From Dreissena polymorpha (taxonomy: Eukaryota; Mollusca; Bivalvia; Myida; Dreissenidae): a stretch of 64,000 nt of DNA. The stretch spans positions 87,339,941 through 87,403,940 of the forward strand of contig NC_068356.1 of NCBI RefSeq assembly GCF_020536995.1. The letters run 5' to 3'. Shown in pieces: positions 23,401 to 36,360 of the stretch. The position numbers and the translations under genes were made by a program. Each line of letters begins with the position of its first letter. Within the stretch, counting starts at the first letter, position 1. The notes under the pieces were generated by a model that made no database searches, had not been told where the DNA came from, and worked only from the letters and a program-made list of their open reading frames with translations.

Positions 23401-26400
23401 TGTTTTTATGGGATGGGGTAGTTTTCCTTAAATGGCTTTATAGTGTAACCTTGTTCACTATCTACTTAGAAATTACCAATGTACACTGTGAATGAAATGT
23501 ATGCATATTATGATATTCATGATCTCCATGCAGTCATCTGAATAATTATTCTGCCAATAAGATATACAGTTGAATTGCTAAATTTGTATTTATTTATTTT
23601 TGTTCCTTTCTGAAGAGGATTATTATGATGATAATTGGTTGGGGATGAAGTGCAACAAACATATTTAATATGCCATCTGAAAACCCTTTATTAAATATAC
23701 AAATTTTCAAGTAGTAATATTGATTTCACAGAAAAGTACAACTGTAAATAATTTGAATTGTGTTTGACCTCCAATCATGAATGCATGTCGTGTCAGGAAT
23801 GCACTCTTTTCTCTCCAATTTAACCCATTCAGCCACCTGCTTATCAGCAACTAATTTATTCTCTATTGACTGTGCCTGAATTGTTCTGGTGCAGAAGTAT
23901 TCATTGATGCCTTGAAATGGTACTGTGATGATTGTGTAATAGGCTTGCAGCTTAAATGCCCTTAGTCCCTAAAAATAGGCCCCAGCTGGGAACTCACATC
24001 AAAGACCTTCAGACTGATAAGAGTGGAATACAAATTGTTATGGCACACAGTTTTATCGATGAGGTCAGTAGTTTTGGTGTGATTATCAAAGATTTGTGTT
24101 TTAAATAGGGTTGATTGTTGTTTTAATCGGAAATATCATTGCAAGGTGAGTCTAAAAATAGTTCCAGTATGTTTAAAAGCAAGGTCATGAGGTAGGTGGC
24201 AGATTTCTTTTTATTGCTGTAGTGAAACATTGTGAACTCTCTATAAGTCACATTTTAGTTCAATCTTAATGAAAAATGCTGAGAACATATGTTCCTATAA
24301 TATCTTGATTTAGTTTGAAAATGGCTCCGGTGCTCTGAAGAGCATGGTTTCCATGCGAGCAAATTTCTTCTTGTGAAACTCATGATAATATTTATGTTTC
24401 ATGAAGTATTTTATTATTTTGAACTCCACCTTCCCAGAATAGTTTAGTTCCTTCGGGTCTCAGGTGAGTGCCTTAGGGCCCATGGCCCTCTTGTTGGCAG
24501 ATTGGCTGCTCCTACAAATTGTGAATTAAAATAAGGGTCCAAATTGCCACACATCTTATTTTAAAAAAGAATAGTATTTTGTTTCTTTTTTTATTGTGGT
24601 TAAGCCAACAAAAAATCTACATACATTTCTATTTTGTAATTTCACTGTAGTTGTTCTAAATCAGTGTAAACTAATATTTTGTAATAATATTTTTTCTCAG
24701 TGTCCAAACTTATGACTATAAAATGTCTTTATGGGTTGTATGGATTAACTGCATAGAACAAAAGCAGTTTGGTTGGCTCACTAACTGCATAGAACAAAAG
24801 CAGTTTGGTTGGCATTGTGAACCAAATAAAATTTGCATGAAATGCACAAAACTGACAATATAAAACAAGAAAGATCATCACTGGTAAAATAGGCCCTCAG
24901 TCATAAAAAAGCATACTGTGGACAGAACTGACTTCCTTTTAAAATCAATGGTGACAACAGAAACATGAACACAAGTCATTGGTATTTGGTAGCGATCACT
25001 TACACAATTTAAGGGCAAAGTGGACCAAATTGTTGTAACTATTGACTTACTAAGATGCTATATATATGTAGCTTTTAATGCATGTCATAGCAATGGTTTA
25101 TAATTTATTGCAATCTCTTTCTTTAAATTTGGAGGCCAAAATTCATCAAACAACTGATCACTGTATTACTTATTGTGGCCTAATTGCCAAGCAATACTAG
25201 ATAATAATCTTAGATGTGTTTAGTGTTTAGAATCATGTAGATCTTATTTACTGATAACCCATGTAAAGTTGGTAAATTAATGTAACCAGAGACTACCCTA
25301 GGCCTTAAAAATAGGGAGAAGTGACTTGTAACATTCCCCAAAACATAGTAACGGGAAATTTACTAGCATTTCAATGGACATCTGCTGCATGTCTGTCTGT
25401 CTGTCTGGAGGAGTTCTCGTACACTCCTGGACGTACATCATTGCTCCTGTTATGTGCCATTTTTATCACAATATAAAAAAAATGACAAAAGTAAGGCCCC
25501 CACATTTAACCTAGAGTTAAATATTCTGCAACCACAAGGTCCACAGGTTAATATATGGTATGCAGCATCAAATGGTAGTACTCTACAGTGTCAAATGTCA
25601 TGTAAAAACCAGTCATGCCTTGGAGGTCACAACGTTAATAAAAAACACCCATAGTATATGAACGCTCATCTTTGTTATCTTTTAACCTTTTCCACTTAGA
25701 GGCAAAGAGAAAATGGCTATGTGCAAACAGCAAAACCCCATAACAGCCTGTGAGTAAATTGCAGTCTGTTCAGGTTTTATGCTGTTTGCTGCTCATCAGT
25801 ATCTGAGGGTTGGAAATGAAGCCTTTAAAATTTAAATTTAGTAAGAATGGCCTTTAATTAAAATTAAATTTCTAAGGGTGTGCAAATGTGGTAAAAGGTT
25901 AAATAACTAGGCCTAGAGGTTTCCTATTTGTAATGTAACTAACATACACTGTGGTTTTTGACAAAATGTGTTCAAATTATTCCTCCTGAATCAAAACTGG
26001 CCACACCCTTGGGGGGGTCCAATGATTAATTTATACATGTATATCAAAATAAATGTACATATATTTTTCTTGTAACCCCAGTGTACTATGTACATGACAT
26101 TTTATAGTGGCTCTGTATTAAACCATGCCTGTGTTAATTGCCCACACCCACAATTAATATTTTGATGGTATCAACTTGCTAATGTTTTCAGAACTAATGT
26201 GGTATCAAGGTTTTTTCTTCGATACTGTTGTCACAATTCTAGATATAGTTGAGCTCAGTTAAGTATCTAACATTTCATTTAAGATTATAACTAGCTTGAA
26301 CTGCAATTATAGTCAAGTTGATTTAAATCATGATGATGGTGTTGTTTATATTTAATTACAGTGAAAATGATCATGCAGAAAAGAAGCTAAGGCTAGATGA

Positions 26401-29400
26401 GAAGTCAGACAAGAATACACCATCAGGGACTTTGGAGGCATGTGACATCACAGGAATTGCACATCGTCGTTTTACATTTTTCCTTCCATTATGCTGTTTA
26501 AAAGCATATTTATTTAAACTACTACTAATTTTATTGAGATAATCAAGTATTTTATATGACTGTTTTAACACGTGAAATGGAGCCTTGATAGGATTGTCAT
26601 TTGTATGTTTATATGCTGGTATATGGTTCTGCTCTCATCACCTCATCTTTGAATGTTTTGATCATTTTATCAGGATGTAATGATGTTCATTAGTCCTATA
26701 CATTGATGTGCCCTTGCGTTACAAATTATTCAATAAATTATGCATTTCAGAAAAAGGAGGCAGAGTTTGAAACAGATGAAGTGTACACAGACTCAAGTGC
26801 TTTCCTAAAAGTATGTTCCCATTGAAGGAAGACTTTTTGTAACTTTTGCATTGTGATTATTTTGGAACTAGTCTGATTATTTTTTCTTATGAATTAGGCC
26901 AGGATAAATGTCACTGAGTCTAGAAGAAAAGTAAATGATCACTTGGTCAAGTTGTTAAAGGTGCAATGCACAACCTGTACAAATTAAGTGGGCAGTAAAT
27001 AGTCCACTCCATAACTGAAGGGGGCACACACTTGGTATAAACATTGATGGAGGTAAATTTACACTAAGCCAATAATTTATTTGTGTAGGTTTACATGAAG
27101 TCAATAATTTATGGTGGGAAGTCCAGAACGAATGGGTTAAAGTTTACACCAAGTCAAGTATTGATTACGGTAAACAAATTAGTTTCTGTATCTGGTGACT
27201 TTCTGTGCATTAAACTTATCAAGATACCTTGCCCAGTATACCATAATCATCTGTAGATGCCACTTATTAACAAGTTAATTAGTATATGTCTTTTAAATCA
27301 TCCTGTTGATAAATGTATCATGTCACATGCTTAAAATGCTGATGAATTTTTAGGGAACACAGAGTGCCAATCCACACAACGACTATTGTCAGCACTTTGT
27401 GGACACAGGAGAGAGACCACAAAACTTCATAAGGGACGTTGGTGAGATAGACATGATGTTCTTAACCATTATTAAATTAACTTAAATATGCGTTTTGTAG
27501 TCTCTTAGAAAATCAAACTAAATTTTAGATCTTACTAGATTAAAGTTTTAAAGCCTTCGGTTTTCAATCTTAAGATACTGATGAGAAGCAAACAGAATGA
27601 CACCTGATCAGTCTTTGAGTAACTTGCAGGCTGTTCTGGTTGTATGCTGGTTGTATATAGCCATTTTTGCTTCTGAGAGGAAAAAGGATAATTTAATAGT
27701 GAAACAATTTTCATCTTTATTGTAATCTCAAGAAATAATGTTTGCCATTAAAAAACAATCTTAAGTTCTAACGATGGTGTATATGTGTATAAAAAGTTAG
27801 TAAAGTCCTTTATTAATTGTAGACCCAGAGTGTGTCCCAGAACTCTACCTAATGTAATCACTTAACTCATGAAAATCTTTCATCGTATTTGTCACTTTTA
27901 AAAGCATAAATATATGACAGTCTAAAATGTAAAACTTTTTGCTGAGATTTGTTTTTGTTGAAATTGCAACAGTTTTGGTAATTATAAAATAATTGTCTCC
28001 TACCAGTGACACCGTAGGGGACTTATGGTTTGCGCTCTGTGTGTCCGTGAGTCTGTCACACTTTTCTGGATCCAGCGATAACTTTCAAAGTTTTTCATAT
28101 TTTTTCATGAAACTTGAAACATGGATTGATGGCAATATGGAGATTATCACGTCATTTCATTTTGTTCCTTCGTCAAGAATTCTGGTTGTTATGGCAACAA
28201 ATAGACTATAAATAATGCTGAAAGGAGTGCATCTTGCGATAACTTTTATTTTTTCATCAAACTTGAAGCATGGGTAGATGGCAATATGGAGATTATGCAC
28301 GCCATTTCATTTTGTTCCTACGTCAAGAATTCTGGTTGCTATGGCAACAAATAGACTATAAATATTGCTGAAAATGGTGGAGTTTCACCGGTAGGGGACT
28401 TATATTGCTTGGAAATAGTCTTGTTAAATATAATTAGGTCCTTTACAATGTATCGATATAAAAAGACCATCTTTGTCAGAAATTATAGCCTTTGGTGTTA
28501 CTTGCAAGAACCAAGCCATGTTGGCTTTTGGTGAAAGTTGCTGTGTGAGAATTATTATTGTAGTAAATTTAACAAGGCACTGAATCATTCAGGGGGGTAT
28601 CCATATGGATTGTTTTCAGGGTTACACTATCAAAAATCTCCATAATTAATTGTGGTCTATTTGGATGGATACGCATATGTTCCATGCAATATATTTTCAG
28701 GTCTTGCTAACAGATTTGAAGAATATCCAAAATTACGGGAGTTGATCAAGTTGAAGGATGAACTGATTTCACAGACCAGCATCCCCCCAACGTGAGTAAC
28801 AGTGAAACAATTTGGCAGTCTGTCTTAATCCTTACCCGGTCAGAGGCAAAGTGAAAATGGCTATGTGCAAACAGCATAAAACCAGAACAGCCTGCAAGTA
28901 ACTCCCAGTCTGTTCAGGTTTTATGCTGTTTGCTGCTCATCAGCATCTAAGGATTGGGAATGAAGCCTTTAAAACTTGAATCTAGTAAGAAAGGTCTTTA
29001 ATTAAATATAACTTTCTAAGGGTCTACAAACACGTCAAAATATATATCTTAGTGGTAAATAGTTAAGGGTTAAGGGTGCTTGGTTTGTAATCACCAATCG
29101 ATTCTTAGACTTAAGAATGCAGAAGAGACTTAAAAAAAGAAAAACATTCAGCAATTGAATATATATACAGGCTAAAAATGATGCTTCTTTCATTAACAAA
29201 CTGTATTTTTAAGTATTTGTAACACATACCAGTTTTAAGAATATTCCTATTTTTATGCCCCCGGATCGAATGATTGGGGGTATATTGTTTTTGGCCTGTC
29301 CGTCTGTCTGTCTGTGTGTCTGTCATTGTATATGTCTGTCATTGTATGTGTCGCAAAACTTTAACCTTGGTCATAACTTTTGCAATATTGATGATAGCAA

Positions 29401-32400
29401 CTTGATATTTGGCATGCATGTGTATCTCATGGAGCTGCACATTTTGAGCGGTGAAAGGCCAAGGTCAAAGGTAAAAAAAAAAGCGGCGCATTAGGGGGCA
29501 TTGTGTTTCTGACAAACACATCTCTTGTTTAGTTTTAATTCTAAGAATTGGTTGATGAATACAGGATCTGGTCTTCTCAGGTGAAATTCTCATAATTGTA
29601 CTACCTGCACAAAGTAGAATGGGCTACACTTCATTCAGCATGGACATTGGTCTGTCTACCTGTCATAAGTCACAAACTTGTCATATGAATTACTCCTTCA
29701 CTTTTTAATGTCACACATTCAAATTTGCTAACATTGTTCCGAAGAATACAAAACTGTAATATGCAACTGATAATAGCCTCAGATAAAAGGTTATGCCTAC
29801 TTTTTTCAACTTAAAATTTCTATAATTGCAATGTTACAATTTGTTACACAATATGACATGCAGCATTTGGGGGCATGCATCAATACAGTGACAAGCTTGT
29901 ACATTCAAAGACTAGAACGACTTTATGTTGCCATGGCATAGTGGATATGGTTACTGCCTAGCAACCAGGAGGTGACAGGTTTGATATGGTTCCCGCCTAG
30001 CAACGGGAAGGTCAAACGTTTGATCCCCACTGTGGGAGCTCTCTTTAGGTCTCCCCCCAAAGATACCAAGTACTTGTTCTAGCCAAGACACAAATTTGAG
30101 ACCGGTTCAATGGGCCTTTGGCTTTATATAATCAAGCTAAATTAGATTTAAACCAGTAAAGACTAGAAAACTTTCTCCAGGTACATGAAGTGTGATTTGG
30201 AGGCGTTTGAGCTCCACGAACTCGGGTGCCAGTTTGACGCGATACTCCTGGAGCCACCCCTGGAGGAGTACCAGCGAGCGCACGGGGCCGTCTTTGAAAA
30301 GTACTGGGACTGGGATGAGGTGAGTAGGCTCACTATGGGAAAAATGGGCTTAATGCATGTGTGTCAAGTGTCATACCTGATAAGCCTTTGCAGTTGTCAC
30401 AGGATAATGAGAAACGTCACTTTCTGCTTTTTCATGGAATTTTTCATTTTAAGGAAGTTCCTTCTTAGCAAAAATCTAGTGAAGGCAAAAAGTATTGTCC
30501 CTGATTAGCCTGTGCCTGGACTTCCTTGAACATAAAATACCATTGAAAGTGTTGTCCCTGATCAACTTATGCAGACTTCGCAGGTTAACTCTTTCAGTGC
30601 GGGAACCGAATTTTGAAGGCCTTTGCAAACAGTTTGGATCCAGATGAGACGCCACAAAACGTGGCGTCTCATCAGGATCCAAACTGTTTGCTATTCTGAT
30701 AGTATTCTTTGAAAAAAATCGAAGAAAATGCTAATTTAAGAAATTCAGCAGGCGACATTTTAGCAGAAGACAAATTTCCCAGCATTCAATGGGTTAATAT
30801 GGAATGACACTTTTATCCCCGTGCATTAAGCCCCATTCTTCCAGAGCCAGACCCAATAGGCAATTCAAGTTATGTGATATGCAAGACGATTTCAAGGAAA
30901 ATATGTCTGTAAATACATGAACTCCACAAGAGTTATACTTGTTGTTTGCACATTTTCTGATTGTTTTAAAGATATACAAGTGTCAGAAAAGGACCTATCA
31001 GGAAAGTGTTATGATATGTAGAATGATTGGGGGTTTTATGGTAACTTAAGCTGGTTTTCCACCAAAGAAAAGATCAAACCAAAATTACAAATATTTCAAC
31101 TACAACAAATGTACATAGTTTGCTTCTTTTATCCAAATTGAACTAGCATATGATCTTCACTTACTTGTTATTCAATTAACAACTATAAGTGTTGTATCAT
31201 TCAATATATATAGGATCTGGCACAAGTTGTTATATCATACAAATTTCCTGGACAAGTGTAATAAAATATGGTATGATTATCAGATATGACAATGAGTGTC
31301 AGATCTTTTTTATCGCATGGTTTTAAATTAGCAAATTAAATAAATATTTACGCAAACAATGATCAATCCTGAATGTTGTTTACATTTTGTGACGTTATTT
31401 GACATTGCAACGTCATTTCAGCAAAATAACAAAATGCGATGTGTCATTCGAACGAAAATAAGCCAATGAAAACGCTTAAAAAGTATATTACACATGTGTA
31501 AGATAAAAATATTCGTAATGGATGTATTACATTGGAAACAGGGTATGGCCTGTGATAAATATCTATAGGTAAAAAAAATGTTTGATTTGTATAGTTGAAC
31601 TAAATGTAAGTGTAAGTGGTTCTCATGGTTTGCAGATTGAGAAACTTGACATCCCCAGTGTGGCAGCTCAGAGGTCCTTCATCTGGATCTGGTGTGGAAA
31701 TGCAGAGGGGCTGGAGCGGGGAAGACTGGTACAGAGACATCTCGCTTTAAAAAATTTAAGCTTGCAATGTTTTGTTTAGCCCCCTCTTAAAGGGGTATTA
31801 TTTCAAATATGGTAGGGCTCTGTCTGTCTGGCACAATCTGGCCCAATATTTTGGTTGTTCCTGACAGTAGGATGAACATTTATGTCAAACCCTCTGATTT
31901 TGTTGATGAGCAAATAGTACAGCAGCATAAGACTGGACATTATTCATATGTGATTGCTGTTTGTCCTGAGCATTAAAAATTTAGCCTCACTTTGGAAATA
32001 GTGGTTTAACCCTTTACCACTAATATATGTATTTTTATGCATTTGTAGTCCCTAAGAAAGTTAAATTGTATTCAAGGACTTTCTTACTAAATTCAAGTTT
32101 TAAAGGCTTCATTTCCAACCCTGAGATACTGATGAGCAGCAAACAGCATAAAACCTGAACAGACTGCGAGTTACTCGCAGGCAGTTCTGATTTTATGCTG
32201 GTTGCAAAAGCCATTTTCACTTTGATTATTATGGGGGAAAAAGTCAATGTATGTGCATAAAGAGTTTGTAAAGTGTCTGGTGTTATGGTATTTTTTGTAT
32301 TCTTTGCTTATATCCAGTTTATGCAGATAGTTGTGTTAGTTAGCCAGTTTGTACTGCACAGGCTTATATGGGATGACACTTTACGCACATACAATTAACC

Positions 32401-35400
32401 CTTTGCATGCTGGGAACTTTGTCGTCTGCTAAAATGTCGTCTTCTGAATTTCTAAAATTAGCATTTTCTTCGATTTTTTCGAAGAATACTATCAGAATAG
32501 CAAACAGTTTGGATCCTGATGAGACGCCACGTTCTGTGGCGTCTCATCTGGATCCAAACTGTTTGCAAAGGCCTTCAAAATTCGGTTCCCGCACTGAAAG
32601 GGTTAACTCCCTTTTTCAAAGAACAAGGCTGAATAATATTTTGCCTGAATTGACTGAATCTTTTGATGTTGTATTGGTGATACCCACTATGTTAAATTAC
32701 ATTCACAAAATGCTTTAGTAGTCCTTTGCCACCACTAAAATATATTAAAAGTGTAGAAATATTCAAGGTGAGATTATTCCCTGTTTTAAATCTTGTTGAG
32801 TTTCAAACTTTATTTATCGGTAATTCTTACGTGTGATAAATTGTGTGTGGGAATGATGAATTTTTAGTATCATCCGAGGTTATAAGCAACTGTGAGCTGT
32901 TTGGATTCTGATCATGTATTTCCTTCTTGTCCTATGCAATTGTCTTTCTACTCAGAACCTGTTTGAAGTTCAAATGTATGTCAATTGCAAATCTTGTCAG
33001 ATTGTAATATTCCATTTAATATATATTCAAAATGTTTTTGCTGTTTTTTTCATATGGCATTTCTTAGTGAACAGGTGCATAAGTTGTTAACTAAACAATT
33101 ATTGAGCAATGTTGCAATCTGTCTTCATCCCCTATCTAGTGTCTGAAGCAATGGGGCTATAGAAGGTGTGAGGACATCTGCTGGATCAAGACCAACATCA
33201 AGAGACCCGGGCACAACAAGAACCTGGAGCCAGGGGCTGTCCACCAGAGAACAAAGGTTTACCACTTGAGATACTTTGGTTGAATATGAGCCATGCTCTG
33301 GAAAATGTGGCTTAACCATTTGCATGCTGGGAAATTTGTCGTCTGCTAAAATGTCGTCTGCTGAATTTCTAAACTTAGCATTTTCTTCGATTTTTTCAAA
33401 GAATATTATCTGAATAGCAAACAGTTTGGATCCTGATGAGACGCCACGTTCTGTGGCGTCTCATCTGGATCCAAACTGTTTGCAAAGGCCTTCAAAATTT
33501 GGTTCCCGCACTGAAAGGGTTAATGCATGTGTGCACAGTGTTGTCTTGGATCAGCCTGTGCAGTCTTCACAGGCTTATCAGTGACATTTTTTTCCACCTA
33601 CACTTGATTTTTAATAAGAAGAGACCTCTTTTAAAGGCATAGAAAGTGTCACCTTTGATAAGCCTGTGTGGACTGCAAAGGCTAATTTCAGATAAAATGT
33701 GACCCTCATTTATTAAGCCCAGTTTGCACAGAAAGCGGCTTGTATGATCAAAATTAAATTAGCAAAATCCTGTATGACTAGCCTAGTACAGTTTTAATTG
33801 GGCTTGCTGAGTTTTAGACAGGATGGCAGCATTCACCTTTGGCACCAATCATTGCATTCACTCATTTATTCTCAAGCAATAAATATCAACAGCATTCCCC
33901 TACCCCCTTCCCACCGGATGAGTAGATTAGTTATTTTTTTAAACTAAAGTTTGTCAGTCCCCAAGTGTTCGTGGCCATTAGGTTTCAAACCAAAAAGCCA
34001 TTTATCACTTGTTTGAAACGGTCATTAAGGAAATAAGTACAGTTGATTGGTGTATAGCGGATTTTAGTGAGTAACGGATAGGTTAAACGTTTTTTGCAAA
34101 ATACTTTTATTTATGTTAAGATTTATAGTTTTCTATGAATTGAATACAAAAAGCCAATCATTGTTAAGTCGATTCATGTTTTTGTTGACGTGTGTCAATG
34201 TTTACAACTGTTTCTTTTTTCGAATGCAAATCATGGTCACGTTATGTACGCACCATTTTTGTGACGACAGGAAAAGTGCAGACGAATGGTTTCTTGAATT
34301 TTGCAGATTTTGTTTGGTAAACATAATGTTCATTGATGTAATATTTTAGTATTATGTGTCCTTTACAAAAGTAACAATGCTCAGAAACCAAATTGATGCG
34401 AACCATATAAAATAAGCATGAAAGCTGCAACTCAGGATTTAGTGAATAACGGACATGTGGTGACCCAGGAATGTGGGGATTGTCTCAAAATAAATATAAA
34501 CTCAATTGAAGTTGTCCAATACACATGTGGTTAGCGTGTGGCTATGGTATTAATTAGTGAAAACATCATTTTTATTGAAAAATTATCAAATTATAACGAA
34601 AAATCGCCTTTTCTGAAAACATATTTTTTATTATCATATCTATATATATAACAAGGTATTCATCTCAAAATGACCCAAATATAGGGTGCATCGCTTTGAA
34701 CAGCCATTACTATATCAATTGTGCAGCGATTTCCATGAACTTTGTCTTATTAAACGCAGAAATGAATTTCCTTTATGGAAATGTACATATATTGCAATTA
34801 TTTTTTACAAATGCTGTGTCAAATTTCAAGAAATAACACGATACACATGTAATCCGATAAAGACCTAAGCGATCCGGTAATGGCTGAATCAGTGTACCAT
34901 GAAATTCGCGCGGTTAACAAATAATATTTTTCGGAAATTTAAAACCGCTGGCATGTTTCAATAGGAAAGACATGTGTCTATCTAGGTTTAATGGTTTAAT
35001 TACTGAATGCATGGTGTTTACGTTGAAATGAGACTCGAAGTCCTTAGCTATCCGTTATACACCAATCGACTGTAATTATCTCTTTTGCCGGAGCATAGTC
35101 TTATAGTCTTGTTAAGTTTGGTATGGATAAATGTCACAGGCAAAAACATGGTCACTAGATCAACATCACAAATGAACGTATTCGTGTATTTAGCTCACCT
35201 GAGCGATAGCTCGAGGTGAGCTATTGTGATCACTCAGCGTCCGGCGTCCGTCCGTCCGTCTGTAAACAATTTGTAAACATCTTCTTCTACTAAACCATTA
35301 AGCCAATTTCAACTAAATTTCATGTGGAGCATCCCTAGGTCATGGGACAAAAGAATTGTTTAAAAAATTTGATCACATAACCAAGATGGCCGCCATGACC

Positions 35401-36005
35401 ATATATGGTAAAAACCTTAAAAAATCTTCTTGTCAGAAACCGCTCATCAGATTTTCAAAAAAATTCACAGGGATGACCTTTGAGGGCTCCCCTGAAAAAG
35501 TTGTTCAAAGAAATTCGATTCGTCAAAAAACATGGCCGCAGGAGCTCGTTGAACTTTGCATGTTTATTCGTTTTTGCCTATTTTGTGAAAACTTTCAAAA
35601 ATCTTCCACATTTTTTGTCCGATCCTTTCCAAATTTGCACAGTGTCTTTATATCAATGAGGACACGAACCCTACAAAAAATGAGCATTATTGGTCCATGA
35701 AGTACAGAATTACCTCCCCTTAAATTTAGAAAATGGTGTTTATGCAATAAAGTCCAAATTTTTCATCCAATTCTTTCCAAACTTGTAAGGATTTAGCATG
35801 GTTCAAACAAGGGAAACAACTACGGTTTATGCATGTTCTTTTTATTACAGATTTGCCTTCCATTAATTCATTCAAAATCTCATTTTACAGCAGAGATTCC
35901 AAATCTGACCTGTAAATGAGCCCCATATTTACTGCCGGTGCTATGTTACCTTTTCCCATTTGATTATTCTTAAGTATTGGTCTTGTAATGCTGCTACTGC
36001 TACTG

Positions 36006-36081
<76 letters not shown>

Positions 36082-36086
36082 TACTA

Positions 36087-36128
<42 letters not shown>

Positions 36129-36248
36129 GTACTACTACTACTAGTACTACTACCACCACCACCACCACCACCACGTCTACTATTACTACTTCTACTACTA
36201 CTGCCACTACTACTACTACTTTTACCACTACTACTACTACTACTACTA

Positions 36249-36285
<37 letters not shown>

Positions 36286-36293
36286 TACTACTT

Positions 36294-36360
<67 letters not shown>

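Noticed and set aside
21915-24495. CRISPR-like spaced repeats
   Set aside because: Units are about 160 bp and similar throughout, with no short repeat/variable spacer pattern; this is eukaryotic DNA with spliced genes.
35356-35700. 114-codon open frame
   Set aside because: It lies in a tandem-repeat element fragment; no recognised domain.
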